Origin: Cupriavidus metallidurans CH34
GTDB taxonomy: Bacteria; Pseudomonadota; Gammaproteobacteria; Burkholderiales; Burkholderiaceae
Reading direction: 5' to 3'
DNA: 64,000 nucleotides
Assembly (NCBI RefSeq): GCF_000196015.1
Contig: NC_007974.2
Location: forward strand, 1,736,001-1,800,000
Part shown: positions 56,693-64,000 of the stretch, piece after piece
Numbering within the stretch: the stretch's first letter is position 1
Layout: each line of letters starts with the position of its first letter
Program-made: the position numbers and the translations under genes
The notes under the pieces: generated by a model
What the model was told of the DNA's origin: nothing
Seen by the model: only the letters and a program-made list of their open reading frames with translations
Database searches by the model: none

Positions 56693-56802
56693 ATCTGTCT
56701 CGTGGATGCCCCTGGGCTAGATGGACGCTTCGGGGTGCGTCTCTGCCATATTGCATTCTACTGCGCTCGCGAGCGGGACCGGCACCTGAGTTGCCGCCGT
56801 GC

Positions 56803-57759
56803 TCAGCCCTCACGCAACTGGCCGGCCACCTCGGCCAGTGTGCTCCGCAGCCAGGCAATCGCGGGGTCCGCGTGGTTGCGCGGGTGCCATGCCGCGCTGA
56901 GCGAGAATCCCGGCACATCGAACGGCAGCGCGAAGGCATCCAGCCAATCGGCATAGCGTGCCGCCAGCCGAGCCGGCATCGTGCAGACGTAGTCACTACG
57001 GCGCAGCAAATCGGGGACCACCGTGAATGCCTGAACCGATACCGCGACATCACGCGATCGACCCAGCAACTGAAGCTGCTCGTCAACGAAGCCGAAGAAG
57101 CTGCCACCACTCGTGGAAACCAGCACGTGGCGCAATTTGCAGTACATATCGAGCGTCAGCCGGCGCGCTCCCCGAGGATGGGATTTCCGCTGCGCCATCA
57201 CGAAGGTCTCATCGAGAAGTTTGCGCGCCCGCATGGTTGGTGGAACCATGCGCTCGGACCCGATCAGCAGATCGACTTCACCCGATTCGAGCTGGGCGGC
57301 GATCTCGGCCTGCCGTCCATGCACGAACGCCACGCGCACCCCGGTCCCCGCGACAATCGATAGCCGCTCCAACAAGGACATGCCAAGCGTCGACGTGGCG
57401 TTATCGCTCGCGGCGATCACGAACTGGCGCGTGTCGACGAACGGATCGAACTCGGGCCGCCGATGCACAACGGACTCCAGGTCCTTGAGCGCGACGTGCA
57501 GCGGCTCCAGCAATGCCAGGGCCCGCGCGCTTGCGATCATTCCCCGCCCCGTATCGGCCGGGATCAGCAATGGATCGTCGAAGATGCGCCGCAGCCGCGC
57601 CAGTTGGGCCGATACGGCGGGCTGCGTCAGCCCGAGCCGCTCCGCCGTATGCGTGACGTTACGTTCATCCAGCAAGGCATCCAGGGTCACCAGAAGATTC
57701 AGATCCACGCCCTTGAAATCAACCACACTTATACCTCTTATATCTGTCATCGATTTCAA
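56803..57759 (-). CDS. LysR-family transcriptional regulator
   Basis: A 318-residue regulator. The N-terminal helix-turn-helix LLVTLDALLDERNVTHTAERLGLTQPAVSAQLARLRRIF and the SSSN-type co-inducer domain are typical of the NodD/NahR side of LysR. It may start at 57759 or at the ATG nine bases later. It is divergent from the quinone-oxidoreductase-like gene at 57828 with a 68-bp gap, the usual arrangement for a LysR regulator and its target. Confidence 0.92.
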   Translation of the reverse strand: MKSMTDIRGISVVDFKGVDLNLLVTLDALLDERNVTHTAERLGLTQPAVSAQLARLRRIFDDPLLIPADTGRGMIASARALALLEPLHVALKDLESVVHRRPEFDPFVDTRQFVIAASDNATSTLGMSLLERLSIVAGTGVRVAFVHGRQAEIAAQLESGEVDLLIGSERMVPPTMRARKLLDETFVMAQRKSHPRGARRLTLDMYCKLRHVLVSTSGGSFFGFVDEQLQLLGRSRDVAVSVQAFTVVPDLLRRSDYVCTMPARLAARYADWLDAFALPFDVPGFSLSAAWHPRNHADPAIAWLRSTLAEVAGQLREG

Positions 57760-57827
57760 AGATAGGTCGCGAGCCCCTACAGTTCAAGCCAGCCAACCGG
57801 CGGACACCCCAATCAAGGAGCCCCGAT

Positions 57828-58904
57828 ATGAAAGCCTGGATGCTCGACCAACCCGGCCAGCCGCTTGTCCTGCGTGACATCGACACGCCCCATGCCCGCC
57901 CCGGCGCGGTGCTCGTACGCATGGAAGCGGTGCCGCTGCTCAGCTACACGCGCGACTACCTGAACGGCGCGCTGCCTTACGCCTACCCGCCCGGTCCTTT
58001 CACCCCCGGTACAAACGGCGTTGGCACGATCATCGAAACCGGAGCGGGTGTCCATCACTTCCGGGCCGGACAACGCGTGGCCGTCAACCCGTACCTGACC
58101 AGCACGGAAAGCGTCGATGCACCGGCCGAAATCCTGATTGGCCTGACCGGCATCAGCGCGGACAGCGGCCCCCTGCTTCAGGACTTCCCACACGGAACGC
58201 TACGAGAGGTCGCCGAGTTTCCCGCTGCGGCACTTGTCCCCCTCGACGGGCTGGATCGCCTTTCGTCCGACCAGCTGGCCACCCTGTCGAAGTTCGCCAT
58301 TCCTTTCGGCGGCCTGCGTCGCGGCCGGCTGGTTGCGGGCGAGACCGTCGCGATCAACGGCGCAACGGGCGCGTTCGGATCAGCCGCCGTGCTTGCCGCG
58401 CTGGCGATGGGCGCTTCGACCGTACTCGCACTGGGACGCCGCGCTGGCCCGCTCGAATCCCTGGCCCGGATGGGCGACGGCCGGGTGGTGCCGGTAGTGA
58501 TGACCGGTGATGAGGGGGTCGACAGCGCCGCCATCCGCAGTGCGGCATCCGGCGGCGTCGACCTGGCATTCGACATGGTTGGTCAGGCTACCTCGCCAAA
58601 CAGTACGCTCGCGGCGCTGCTGAGCCTGAAGCGGCGCGGTCGCATGGTGCTGATGGGCAGCATGACCGTGCCGCTGCCACTGCCCTACGGCGCCATGCTA
58701 CGCAATGGCTGGGAGCTGATCGGCCACTTCATGTACGCATCCGCCGACTACCGCGCGCTGGTGGCAATGGTTCGCGCCGGCCAGCTTTCACTCGATGCAA
58801 TCCACGTGAAGCGCTTCCCGTTCGACGCCATAGAGCAGGCGATCGATGCGGCGGGCACGCTGGCTGGGCTAGAGGCAGCGGTGGTGACGTTCCCACACGA
58901 CTGA
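57828..58904 (+). CDS. Zinc-free MDR-family NAD(P)H oxidoreductase
   Basis: A 358-residue medium-chain dehydrogenase/reductase. The GroES-like N-terminal half (about 1-130) has PGTNGVGTIIETGAGVHHFRAGQRV without the zinc-site Cys/His set. The Rossmann half has AINGATGAFGSAAVLAALAMGASTVLALGR, which fits quinone-oxidoreductase or enoyl-reductase relatives. The following FDMVGQATSPN and RRGRMVLMGSM are family features. An AAGGAGCC site precedes the ATG. The divergent LysR gene is the likely regulator. The substrate is unknown. Confidence 0.85.
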   Translation: MKAWMLDQPGQPLVLRDIDTPHARPGAVLVRMEAVPLLSYTRDYLNGALPYAYPPGPFTPGTNGVGTIIETGAGVHHFRAGQRVAVNPYLTSTESVDAPAEILIGLTGISADSGPLLQDFPHGTLREVAEFPAAALVPLDGLDRLSSDQLATLSKFAIPFGGLRRGRLVAGETVAINGATGAFGSAAVLAALAMGASTVLALGRRAGPLESLARMGDGRVVPVVMTGDEGVDSAAIRSAASGGVDLAFDMVGQATSPNSTLAALLSLKRRGRMVLMGSMTVPLPLPYGAMLRNGWELIGHFMYASADYRALVAMVRAGQLSLDAIHVKRFPFDAIEQAIDAAGTLAGLEAAVVTFPHD

Positions 58905-58980
58905 GACGCATCGCGGCGGGGGATTCGCCACGACAAACCTGGCGGAGGATAGCCGGCCGCCCCTCTCACCCGTTCACGCG

Positions 58981-59514
58981 TCAGGCCACCCGGTACGTCG
59001 ACTGCACCAATCCCGAGGGGAAGCTGCGGCTCGAGACCAGGGCCAGATCGACGTCGCGCGGCAGCGCCCCGAACAACGGCCGCCCGGCTCCGATCAACAC
59101 CGGAACCGTGGTGACCACCAGATCGGCGATCAACCCGTCGCGCAGGAACGACTGCACAACCTGCCCGCCATCGACATAGACCCGGCGTACGCCCTCGGCC
59201 GCCAGGCGTTCCAGCGTATCCCTCGGCGAAAGGCTCGCGAATCGGACTTTCCCCTCCAACGCCGCCGGCACCGGCGTGCCCGCCAATTGCCTGGACAGGA
59301 CCAGGACAGGCCGGTCATAGGCCCAGTCGCCAAGGGTCAGGACCTTTTCGTAGGTGCCCCGGCCCATCACGATCGCATCCTTGTCGGCGATGAAATCCAT
59401 ATAACCGTGGTCCTCGGCCGGATCGTCGCGCTGGAGCAGCCAGCCGATATCGCCATCGGGTCGGGCGATGAAGCCGTCGAGGCTGGTGGCGATGAAGACG
59501 TGTGCGGTGGTCAT
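58981..59514 (-). CDS. Dihydrofolate-reductase-like protein (RibD C-terminal domain family)
   Basis: A 177-residue single-domain reductase of the DHFR/RibD-C superfamily. The opening HVFIATSLDGFIARPDGDIGWL, the IVMGRGTYEKVL segment and RRVYVDGGQVVQSFLRDGLIADLVVTTVPVLIGAGRPLF are diagnostic. Such stand-alone proteins bind NADPH, but their natural substrate is unknown. The start at 59514 has a GGAG site upstream. It is monocistronic and divergent from nadM. Confidence 0.9.
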   Translation of the reverse strand: MTTAHVFIATSLDGFIARPDGDIGWLLQRDDPAEDHGYMDFIADKDAIVMGRGTYEKVLTLGDWAYDRPVLVLSRQLAGTPVPAALEGKVRFASLSPRDTLERLAAEGVRRVYVDGGQVVQSFLRDGLIADLVVTTVPVLIGAGRPLFGALPRDVDLALVSSRSFPSGLVQSTYRVA

Positions 59515-59683
59515 GGATGGCTCCGGGGCGAACAAGCCGCATATTCTTCACCGGACAGGACACCGACACAAGCCGCACGGGTATATCCCCCTTTTTTCCG
59601 TTTGACGCACCGGTGGCGCCGGCATACCATTCAGTCACGGTTACGGGACAGACCCAATTCCGCCAATCTCTTGAGGGAGCCTC

Positions 59684-60721
59684 ATGAGCACCAATACAAA
59701 GCGCTTCGACGCGCTTGTCTTTATCGGCCGTTTCCAGCCGATGCACCGTGGTCACGTTGATGTACTACGCCGGGCGCTGAGCCAGGCGGACACCGTTTGC
59801 ATCCTGATCGGATCCACCGACAAGCCTCGCACCATCAAGGACCCGTTCTCGTTCGACGAGCGCCGGCAAATGATCGAGTCCGTACTGGACGAATCAAGCC
59901 GCGCGCGCGTCCGGATCGGCGCGGTACAGGATTCGACCTACAACGACAGCGACTGGGTCCGCTGGGTACAGGATGCCGTGGCAGGACTGCTCGGCGATAC
60001 CGCCGGCCGCCGGATCGGCATCATCGGTCACGAAAAGGATGGTTCTTCGTACTACCTTCGCATGTTCCCGCAATGGGAACTGGTCGAAGCCGACAGTACC
60101 GAAGACATCTCCGCCACCGAAATCCGCGAGCAGTTCCTGGCCGAACGCAGCAACAGCTTCGTCTCGTGGGCCGTGCCCGCGCCGGTATTCCAGTGGATGG
60201 AGCTGTTTCGCGACCGGCCCGAGTTCGCCCAGCTGAAGGCCGAGGCGGAGTTCATCGCCGGGTACAGGAAAGCCTGGTCGGCCGCGCCGTATCCGGTAAC
60301 GTTCGTCACCGTCGACGCGGTAGTGGTCCATTCCGGCCACCTGTTGCTGGTGCGCCGGCGCAGCGAGCCGGGACGCGGCCTCTGGGCGCTGCCGGGTGGC
60401 TTCGTCAACCAGGACGAACGGCTCGAGACGGCCTGTCTTCGCGAACTGCGCGAGGAAACCGGACTCAAGTTGCCCGAGCCGGTGCTGCGTGGGTCGCTGA
60501 AGGACCGGCAGGTGTTCGACCACCCGCAGCGATCGCTGCGCGGCCGCACCATCACCCACGCGTTCCTGTTCAGCTTCCCGGTTGGCGAGCTGCCGCGCGT
60601 CAAGGGTGGCGATGACGCCGACAAGGCGCGCTGGGTGCCGCTCAACGATTTCGCCCGCATGAGAAGCGTCATGTTCGAAGACCATTTCGACATCGCCTAC
60701 CACTTTCTCGGCAAGCTGTAA
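59684..60721 (+). CDS. nadM: Bifunctional NMN adenylyltransferase / Nudix hydrolase
   Basis: A 345-residue fusion. Residues 8-180 are the nucleotidyltransferase, with FIGRFQPMHRGHVD (His21-x-x-His24) and ISATEIRE, which joins ATP and nicotinamide mononucleotide to make NAD. Residues about 200-345 are an ADP-ribose pyrophosphatase-type Nudix domain with the box GGFVNQDERLETACLREL, then REETGL. The same fusion is known in Synechocystis, Francisella and Ralstonia relatives. GAGGGAGC precedes the ATG. The nadV gene follows 85 bp downstream, completing a two-step nicotinamide salvage path. Confidence 0.95.
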   Translation: MSTNTKRFDALVFIGRFQPMHRGHVDVLRRALSQADTVCILIGSTDKPRTIKDPFSFDERRQMIESVLDESSRARVRIGAVQDSTYNDSDWVRWVQDAVAGLLGDTAGRRIGIIGHEKDGSSYYLRMFPQWELVEADSTEDISATEIREQFLAERSNSFVSWAVPAPVFQWMELFRDRPEFAQLKAEAEFIAGYRKAWSAAPYPVTFVTVDAVVVHSGHLLLVRRRSEPGRGLWALPGGFVNQDERLETACLRELREETGLKLPEPVLRGSLKDRQVFDHPQRSLRGRTITHAFLFSFPVGELPRVKGGDDADKARWVPLNDFARMRSVMFEDHFDIAYHFLGKL

Positions 60722-60806
60722 CGCACCCTTCCAGCACGCTTCAGTACCAGCTTTATCCGCCGGGACAGACCTGGCGGCCATCCAACGGCATAGAGGAGCT
60801 CTAGCC

Positions 60807-62240
60807 ATGCAAAACGACCTGCGTCGCCTGTCGTCGATCCTTTCCAATCCGATCCTGAACACGGATTCGTACAAGGCCTCTCACTACCTTCAATATCCCC
60901 AGGGCACCACGGCGATGTTCTCGTACATCGAATCGCGCGGTGGCCGCTACGATCGCACGCTGTTCTTCGGGCTGCAGATGCTGATCAAGGAATACCTGTG
61001 CCAGCCGATCACCGCGGCAATGATCGACGAAGCCCGGGACTTCTTCAGCGCCCACGGGGAACCGTTCAACGAGTCGGGCTGGCGATATATCGTTTCGCGC
61101 TATGACGGCTACCTACCCGTGCGCATCCGCGCGGTGCAGGAAGGCGCCGTGATCCCAACGCAGAACGTGCTCGTCACAGTCGAATGCGATGATCCCGAGG
61201 TGTTCTGGCTCGCTTCCTACATCGAAACCTTGTTGCTGCGCGTCTGGTATCCAGTGACGGTTGCCACGCAAAGCTGGCACCTGCGGCAACTCGTGCGTCG
61301 CTACCTGGAGCGCACCAGCGACGACCTCGGACAACTGCCGTTCAAGGTGCACGACTTCGGCGCGCGCGGCGTGTCGAGCGCCGAGTCGGCTGCTATCGGC
61401 GGTGCGGCGCACCTCGTGAGCTTCCTGGGCTCGGACACCGTACTCGGTGTGCTCGCCGCCAACACTTACTACAACAAGCCGATGGCGGCTTTCTCGGTGC
61501 CAGCTGCCGAGCACAGCACCATCACTGCCTGGGGCCGGGCTGGCGAAATCGATGCGTACCGCAATATGCTTCGGCAATTCGGCCGGCCGGGCGCCATCGT
61601 GTCGGTGGTGTCGGACTCATATGACCTGTTCGCCGCCCTGCGGATGTGGGGCACCGAACTGCGGCAGGCCGTGATCGATTCCGGCGCAACACTGGTCATC
61701 CGCCCCGACTCCGGCGATCCCCGGACGATCGTGCTGCAGACCATCGGCGCTCTCGACGAAGCGTTCGGCTCGGTGATCAACGGCAAAGGCTACCGCGTGC
61801 TCAACCATGTGCGGGTGATCCAGGGCGATGGCGTGAATGCCGAGTCCATCGAAGTCATCCTCGCCGCACTCGAAGCAGCAGGCTACGCGGCGGACAACAT
61901 CGTGTTCGGCATCGGCGGCGCGTTGCTTCAGCAACTGAACCGCGACACTCAGCGATTCGCCATGAAGTGCTCGGCTGTCAAGGTGGACGATGCCTGGCGC
62001 AATGTCAGAAAGGACCCTGTCACCGATGCAGGCAAGCGATCCAAGCAAGGCCGTCTGACACTGCTGCGCAATCGCAGGACCGGCGACTATCAAACCGTCA
62101 CGTTCCCGCTCGCCTGGGATGCGCGCCGCATCGAGGGAGAATGGGAAGACGCGCTCGAAACGGTATTCGACGGTGGAAAGCTGCTGGTCGACGTCTCGCT
62201 GGATGAGGTGCGCGCCCGCGCGGAGGCATACGAAGACTGA
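60807..62240 (+). CDS. nadV: Nicotinamide phosphoribosyltransferase
   Basis: A 477-residue enzyme that joins nicotinamide and PRPP to form NMN. Family stretches include LNTDSYKASHYLQYPQGTTAMFSYIESRGG, KVHDFGARGVSSAESAAIGGAAHL, the active-site His in VPAAEHSTITAWG (counterpart of human NAMPT His247) and LVIRPDSGDPRTIVLQTI. GAGGAGCTC precedes the ATG. With nadM just upstream it forms the deamidation-independent NAD salvage route. Confidence 0.96.
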   Translation: MQNDLRRLSSILSNPILNTDSYKASHYLQYPQGTTAMFSYIESRGGRYDRTLFFGLQMLIKEYLCQPITAAMIDEARDFFSAHGEPFNESGWRYIVSRYDGYLPVRIRAVQEGAVIPTQNVLVTVECDDPEVFWLASYIETLLLRVWYPVTVATQSWHLRQLVRRYLERTSDDLGQLPFKVHDFGARGVSSAESAAIGGAAHLVSFLGSDTVLGVLAANTYYNKPMAAFSVPAAEHSTITAWGRAGEIDAYRNMLRQFGRPGAIVSVVSDSYDLFAALRMWGTELRQAVIDSGATLVIRPDSGDPRTIVLQTIGALDEAFGSVINGKGYRVLNHVRVIQGDGVNAESIEVILAALEAAGYAADNIVFGIGGALLQQLNRDTQRFAMKCSAVKVDDAWRNVRKDPVTDAGKRSKQGRLTLLRNRRTGDYQTVTFPLAWDARRIEGEWEDALETVFDGGKLLVDVSLDEVRARAEAYED

Positions 62241-62411
62241 GGTGGGTCGATGTCTGCCCTGGGGCCGGCAGCAGTGCTTCCGGCTCCCTTCCATTGCTTC
62301 CCAGACCTGATTGATGCAGCATGGCGAGACAAATGCGTCTTGCTGCACGCCCGCGCCATCGGCATTCGCCGGTGGCGGCAAAAGCGGGTGACCAATTCCG
62401 GAGTCCCTCTC

Positions 62412-63359
62412 TTGCGGTACGAACTCACCGATCTCCGCCTTTTCCAGGCCATTGCGGAGGCCCACAGCCTGGCTGGCGGCGCTAGCGCCGCGCATATCAC
62501 GGCCTCGGCGGCCAGTTACCGTCTGAAGAACCTGGAGCATGCGCTGGGCACACCGCTCTTCGTTCGCAACGCACGTGGCATGGATCTGACGCCTGCGGGC
62601 GAGATGATGCTGGCGCATGTGCGCGAGCTGCTGCAAGGCATCGAACGGATGCACGGAGAGGTTGGCCGATTCGCCAGCGGGCTCAAGGGACACATCCGCC
62701 TGCTGGCAAACAGCAGCTCGCTGAACGGATTCATCATCCCGAGCGTGAGCCGGTTCCTGGCCGCGCACCCGGCGGTCAACATCGACCTGGAAGAGCGGGC
62801 CAGCCAGGCGATCACGGCGGCAGTGGCCGCGCATGAGGCGGATATCGGCATATTTGCCAGCGATATGACCATGGCCGCCGACACCGCCGGCGTTCATGCG
62901 GTGCGGTACGCGGTCGATGAACTGGTGCTGGCGGTGGCCCCCGATCATCCGTTGGCACGGCAGGGGCGCATCCGGTTTGGCGCCGCACTCGGGTTCGACT
63001 TCGTCTGCATGAGCCGCACTAGCAGCAACTTCCTGTTTCTGCGCGATACCGCGCAACGCGCCGGCAAGCAACCGAATGTCCGCCTGCACGCACACAGCTT
63101 CGAGGCGGTACTGGCGCTGGCGGCTGCCGGCGTCGGCGTGGCGCTGGTGCCGCGTAGCGTGGCGGCGGCGTCGATGCTCGAGGGGCGCGTGGTCGGGGTG
63201 GCGCTCGACGAGCCCTGGGCGGTACGGGAGCTGACGCTCGTCACGCGCGCCGACGGAAAGCTGCCCGGCTTTGCCGCGGCGTTCGTGCAGTTCCTGCTCA
63301 ACGACCCGCGCGTGGCCATCACACGCGAGACAGGCGCGGCCCCTGACGCCGCGTCCTGA
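62412..63359 (+). CDS. LysR-family transcriptional regulator
   Basis: A 315-residue regulator. The helix-turn-helix covers about residues 3-60 (TDLRLFQAIAEAHSLAGGASAAHITASAASYRLKNLEHALGTPLF) and the periplasmic-binding-like effector domain follows. The frame is open back to 62250, but the added residues do not match the family. A TTG at 62412 with GGAG eight bases upstream gives a normal LysR start, and a GTG at 62388 is an alternative. It is convergent with the truncated enoyl-CoA hydratase gene, 6 bp apart. Its target cannot be named; the nadM-nadV unit precedes it on the same strand. Confidence 0.88.
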   Translation: MRYELTDLRLFQAIAEAHSLAGGASAAHITASAASYRLKNLEHALGTPLFVRNARGMDLTPAGEMMLAHVRELLQGIERMHGEVGRFASGLKGHIRLLANSSSLNGFIIPSVSRFLAAHPAVNIDLEERASQAITAAVAAHEADIGIFASDMTMAADTAGVHAVRYAVDELVLAVAPDHPLARQGRIRFGAALGFDFVCMSRTSSNFLFLRDTAQRAGKQPNVRLHAHSFEAVLALAAAGVGVALVPRSVAAASMLEGRVVGVALDEPWAVRELTLVTRADGKLPGFAAAFVQFLLNDPRVAITRETGAAPDAAS

Positions 63360-63365
63360 TTCCTG

Positions 63366-64000
63366 TTACCGCTTGCGGTTCAGGAAGGAGGCCATGTGAT
63401 GCTGCGGCTCGCCCGTATCGAAGGCGCTGCCGAACTCCGCCACACTGTTGTCGATCGACACGTCGAGCGGCGCTTCTTCCCACTCGCGCAGCAGACGCTT
63501 CTGCTGACGCACCACCTGCGGGCCGAAGCTCGCCAGCAGTGATGCCACACGACTAACCTCGACGTCGAGATCGGCCAGCGGCACCACGCGGCTCACTATC
63601 CCCGCAGCCAGCGACTCTGCCGCGTCGGCGATCTCGCCCGTCAGCAACAACCACGCGGCGCGCGCGTTGCCAATCAGGCGCGGCATCAGCGCCGCATGAA
63701 TGACCGACGGGATGCCTACCTTGACCTCCGGCATACCCAGCTGGGCGTTGTCGGCGGCGATGCGGATATCGCACGCCAGCGCCAGTTCCAAGCCGCCGCC
63801 GAGGCACCAGCCCGGCATTCGCGCAATCACGGGTACCGGGAAGTGACGCAGCGCATTGCACAAGTCGCGCAATGCGCTGATGAACACTTCCGCGCGCTCG
63901 CGGGTCAGCGCGGCCATCTCGTTGATATCGGCGCCCCCGATAAAGCCCTTGTCCCCCGTGCCGCGAACCACCAGCACGCGCACGTCGTCGCGTTCGGCCA
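63366..64000 (-). CDS. Enoyl-CoA hydratase/isomerase family protein (partial, N-terminus off the window)
   Basis: The reverse frame is open from the right window edge to a stop at 63366, about 211 codons. It begins LAERDDVRVLVVRG upstream of an ATG at 63983, so the true start lies beyond 64000. The crotonase oxyanion and CoA segments GFIGGADINEM and IARMPGWCLGGGLELALACDIRIAADNAQLGMPEVKVGIPSVIHAALMPRLIG are clear, with catalytic Glu in MPEVKVGIPS. A full-length enzyme would be about 255-260 residues. The substrate is unknown. Confidence 0.92.
   Translation of the reverse strand, partial: AERDDVRVLVVRGTGDKGFIGGADINEMAALTRERAEVFISALRDLCNALRHFPVPVIARMPGWCLGGGLELALACDIRIAADNAQLGMPEVKVGIPSVIHAALMPRLIGNARAAWLLLTGEIADAAESLAAGIVSRVVPLADLDVEVSRVASLLASFGPQVVRQQKRLLREWEEAPLDVSIDNSVAEFGSAFDTGEPQHHMASFLNRKR

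Overview
The window is GC-rich chromosomal DNA, tightly packed with genes, from a betaproteobacterium of the order Burkholderiales, most likely Cupriavidus or a close relative. The reasons are three TctC/Bug-type periplasmic receptors beside catabolic genes, the DUF3348-DUF802-OmpA-DUF2894 gene set typical of that order, a nadV-nadM NAD salvage pair, and the general codon use. No sequence search was possible, so the genus is an inference.

Layout. 1-2.3 kb: end of a histidine-utilisation locus (hutU cut by the window edge, hutC repressor, a HutC-type operator). 2.5-5.5 kb: two secreted lipoproteins in one unit. 5.8-8.6 kb: a Tat-exported epoxide-hydrolase-like enzyme and a convergent ABC-F ATPase. 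8.7-18 kb: aromatic catabolism, with an M24/creatinase-like hydrolase, three Bug receptors, a TetR regulator, a two-subunit 3-oxoadipate-type CoA transferase, a hydroxyquinol-type intradiol dioxygenase and maleylacetate reductase. Together these form a hydroxyquinol to maleylacetate to 3-oxoadipate to 3-oxoadipyl-CoA route. 18-23.8 kb: small lipoprotein, AHSA1 protein, two MFS transporters, a GNAT acetyltransferase and an O-methyltransferase.

23.8-31.4 kb is the least ordinary part. It is gene-poor, holds remnants (queH, arylsulfatase) and carries an AT-richer mesD-mesX block for oxygen-dependent, folate-independent methionine synthesis. It also has two unrelated orphan genes, each behind a near-identical promoter whose -10 is overlapped by a textbook LexA (SOS) box. 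A BKACE-family enzyme with a strong terminator closes it.

32-37.2 kb: a four-gene envelope module with a MotA/ExbB-like stator protein carrying a very long repeated tail, a MotB/OmpA-like partner, DUF3348 and DUF2894. Its architecture recalls ZorAB of Zorya defence systems but without effectors. 37.4-48.6 kb: a peptide/D-amino-acid catabolic locus (cupin; XRE-cupin regulator with a palindromic operator; FAD amino-acid oxidase; M81 peptidase; complete Dpp-type ABC importer; N-acyl-D-amino-acid deacylase). 48.9-56.7 kb: an enoyl-CoA hydratase, then part of a 4-hydroxyproline catabolic set (Ldh2/DpkA-type reductase, ketoglutarate semialdehyde dehydrogenase, DHDPS-fold deaminase, MHS transporter, two paralogous GntR/FCD regulators) with an 18-bp direct repeat in its divergent promoter region. 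56.8-64 kb: LysR and divergent MDR oxidoreductase, DHFR-like reductase, nadM-Nudix, nadV, LysR and a truncated enoyl-CoA hydratase.

No rRNA, complete tRNA, CRISPR array, intact IS element, integrase or origin was seen.
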